A stretch of 42,227 nucleotides of DNA from Corynebacterium striatum ATCC 6940. Lineage in GTDB: Bacteria > Actinomycetota > Actinomycetes > Mycobacteriales > Mycobacteriaceae. The notes beneath the pieces were generated by a model. The model had not been told where the DNA came from, did not search any database, and worked only from the letters and a program-made list of their open reading frames with translations. The stretch is taken from positions 154,402-196,628 of the forward strand of contig NZ_GG667522.1 in the NCBI RefSeq assembly GCF_000159135.1. The letters run 5' to 3'. Positions 41,790-42,227 of the stretch are shown here, one piece after another (within the stretch, counting starts at the first letter, position 1; every line of letters starts with the position of its first letter). The position numbers and the translations under genes were made by a program.

Positions 41790-41897
41790 ATGATTAGCCA
41801 AATTGGCGAGCTTCTCGAAGAGGCACAGAGGTCTGGCTTAGCTACAAGCGAATTAGGGCTATGTACACAATCACGCTTTTCGAAACCAGTCTGCTGA
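41790..41897 (+). CDS. Possible short open frame
   Basis: ATG at 41790 opens 35 residues (MISQIGELLEEAQRSGLATS...) ending at TGA 41895-41897. The first half looks like a helix-turn-helix or helical start, but there is no clear ribosome-binding site and it may be a remnant. A terminator follows at 41931. Confidence 0.2.
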   Translation: MISQIGELLEEAQRSGLATSELGLCTQSRFSKPVC

Positions 41898-41930
41898 GTT
41901 GGCTTGAACAACATAGCTTTTCAGCCGCTG

Positions 41931-41960
41931 AAAAATCGGTCAAATGAGGGGCCGATTTTT
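41931..41960. terminator. Bidirectional intrinsic terminator
   Basis: AAAAATCGG (41931-41939) pairs perfectly with CCGATTTTT (41952-41960) over a 12-base loop. The stem itself provides the T-tract in both directions. It separates the decayed region from the small basic gene at the right edge. Between 41961 and 42083 I see nothing else. Confidence 0.75.
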
Positions 41961-42083
41961 GAACTAACACCTCAAACAGGCGAAATTGCCAGTCCACTCT
42001 CACTAAGTATCGCCACCGGCCTTAACCAACAGCCGATGCATGCAGACGGAGCTCATCTGCGGACCACACCAGACTTTGTGCAG

Positions 42084-42224
42084 CTACTTGCCACGACGCT
42101 TCGACGCTTGAGGCAGTGCGCTGCCGGCGGCCTTCTTCGCAGCCGCACTATAACTCTTGCCGCGCAGCACCTTACTGGACGCCTTCGCTGTAGACCTGCT
42201 GGTCTGCTTGGGGTTGCGAGCCAC
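42084..42224 (-). CDS. Small Lys/Ala-rich basic protein
   Basis: From a GTG at 42224, three bases from the window edge, the frame encodes 46 residues (V/M)ARNPKQTSRSTAKASSKVLRG ... AAAKKAAGSALPQASKRRGK and stops at TAG 42084-42086. Sequences of this type, a short ARNPKQTS start followed by Ala/Lys/Ser repeats ending SALxQ, recur as small uncharacterised proteins in many bacteria, often in accessory DNA. The high positive charge suggests nucleic-acid binding, which is inference. Because the window ends here its ribosome-binding site is not visible. Confidence 0.6.
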   Translation of the reverse strand: MARNPKQTSRSTAKASSKVLRGKSYSAAAKKAAGSALPQASKRRGK

Positions 42225-42227
42225 TCT

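Noticed and set aside
40782..42227. Integration site with a duplicated tRNA 3' end
   Set aside because: I could not find a second copy of the tRNA-Arg 3' segment within the window, nor an integrase gene.

Overview
This window reads as a chromosomal segment of a Corynebacterium. The base composition is moderately GC-rich. Several neighbourhoods match ones I recall from corynebacteria and mycobacteria: a PerM-like membrane protein beside purN-purH; pcrA divergent from a short AroQ chorismate mutase with pgi nearby; cysQ-thyA-folA-mycoredoxin next to a very large Lhr helicase; and nadA/nadC/nadS led by a Nudix-type regulator. Species assignment is inference; no search was run.

Layout. 1-2.6 kb holds cell-envelope proteins: the tail of an unidentified gene, a class A beta-lactamase-fold lipoprotein, and two single-pass membrane proteins with low-complexity N-termini. 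2.7-6.7 kb is the minus-strand set perM-purN-purH, ending in a cluster of palindromes; the perM tail is frameshifted. 7.1-13.4 kb is a plus-strand cell-wall and export block: two paralogous secreted M23 peptidases flank a PadR regulator with a tandem operator, an ABC ATPase and a large FtsX/MacB-type permease. The two peptidase genes share a promoter-proximal sequence and have leaders of similar length. 13.4-19.7 kb holds pcrA, chorismate mutase, an Na+/H+ antiporter-family transporter and pgi.

19.7-22.8 kb is accessory: a small membrane protein, an oddly divergent and probably decayed Phd/RelE-type toxin-antitoxin pair, a secreted-domain protein, a YccF protein and a CynX-type transporter. 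22.7-28.2 kb is a tightly packed NAD biosynthesis operon, ndnR-nadA-nadB-nadC-nadS, with a candidate NdnR operator in front. Next come a Nei-type DNA glycosylase, a frameshifted membrane protein, a frameshifted Abi-like protein, an L-lactate dehydrogenase, and a HxlR regulator beside the remains of an NAD(P)-binding protein.

33-40.7 kb is conserved again: lhr, cysQ, then the translationally coupled thyA-folA-mycoredoxin set, a small hypothetical gene and tRNA-Arg(CCU). Beyond the tRNA the sequence is gene-poor: a duplicated 29-bp palindromic repeat, a multiply disrupted membrane-protein gene, a terminator, and a short Lys/Ala-rich basic protein at the right edge.

The most notable signals are the shared start-site element of the paired M23 genes around a PadR/ABC exporter, the divergent toxin-antitoxin pair, the Abi gene broken at a U6 run, the repeats after tRNA-Arg, and four or more genes whose frames break in or near short homopolymers. 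That last pattern could reflect real decay or base-call errors.
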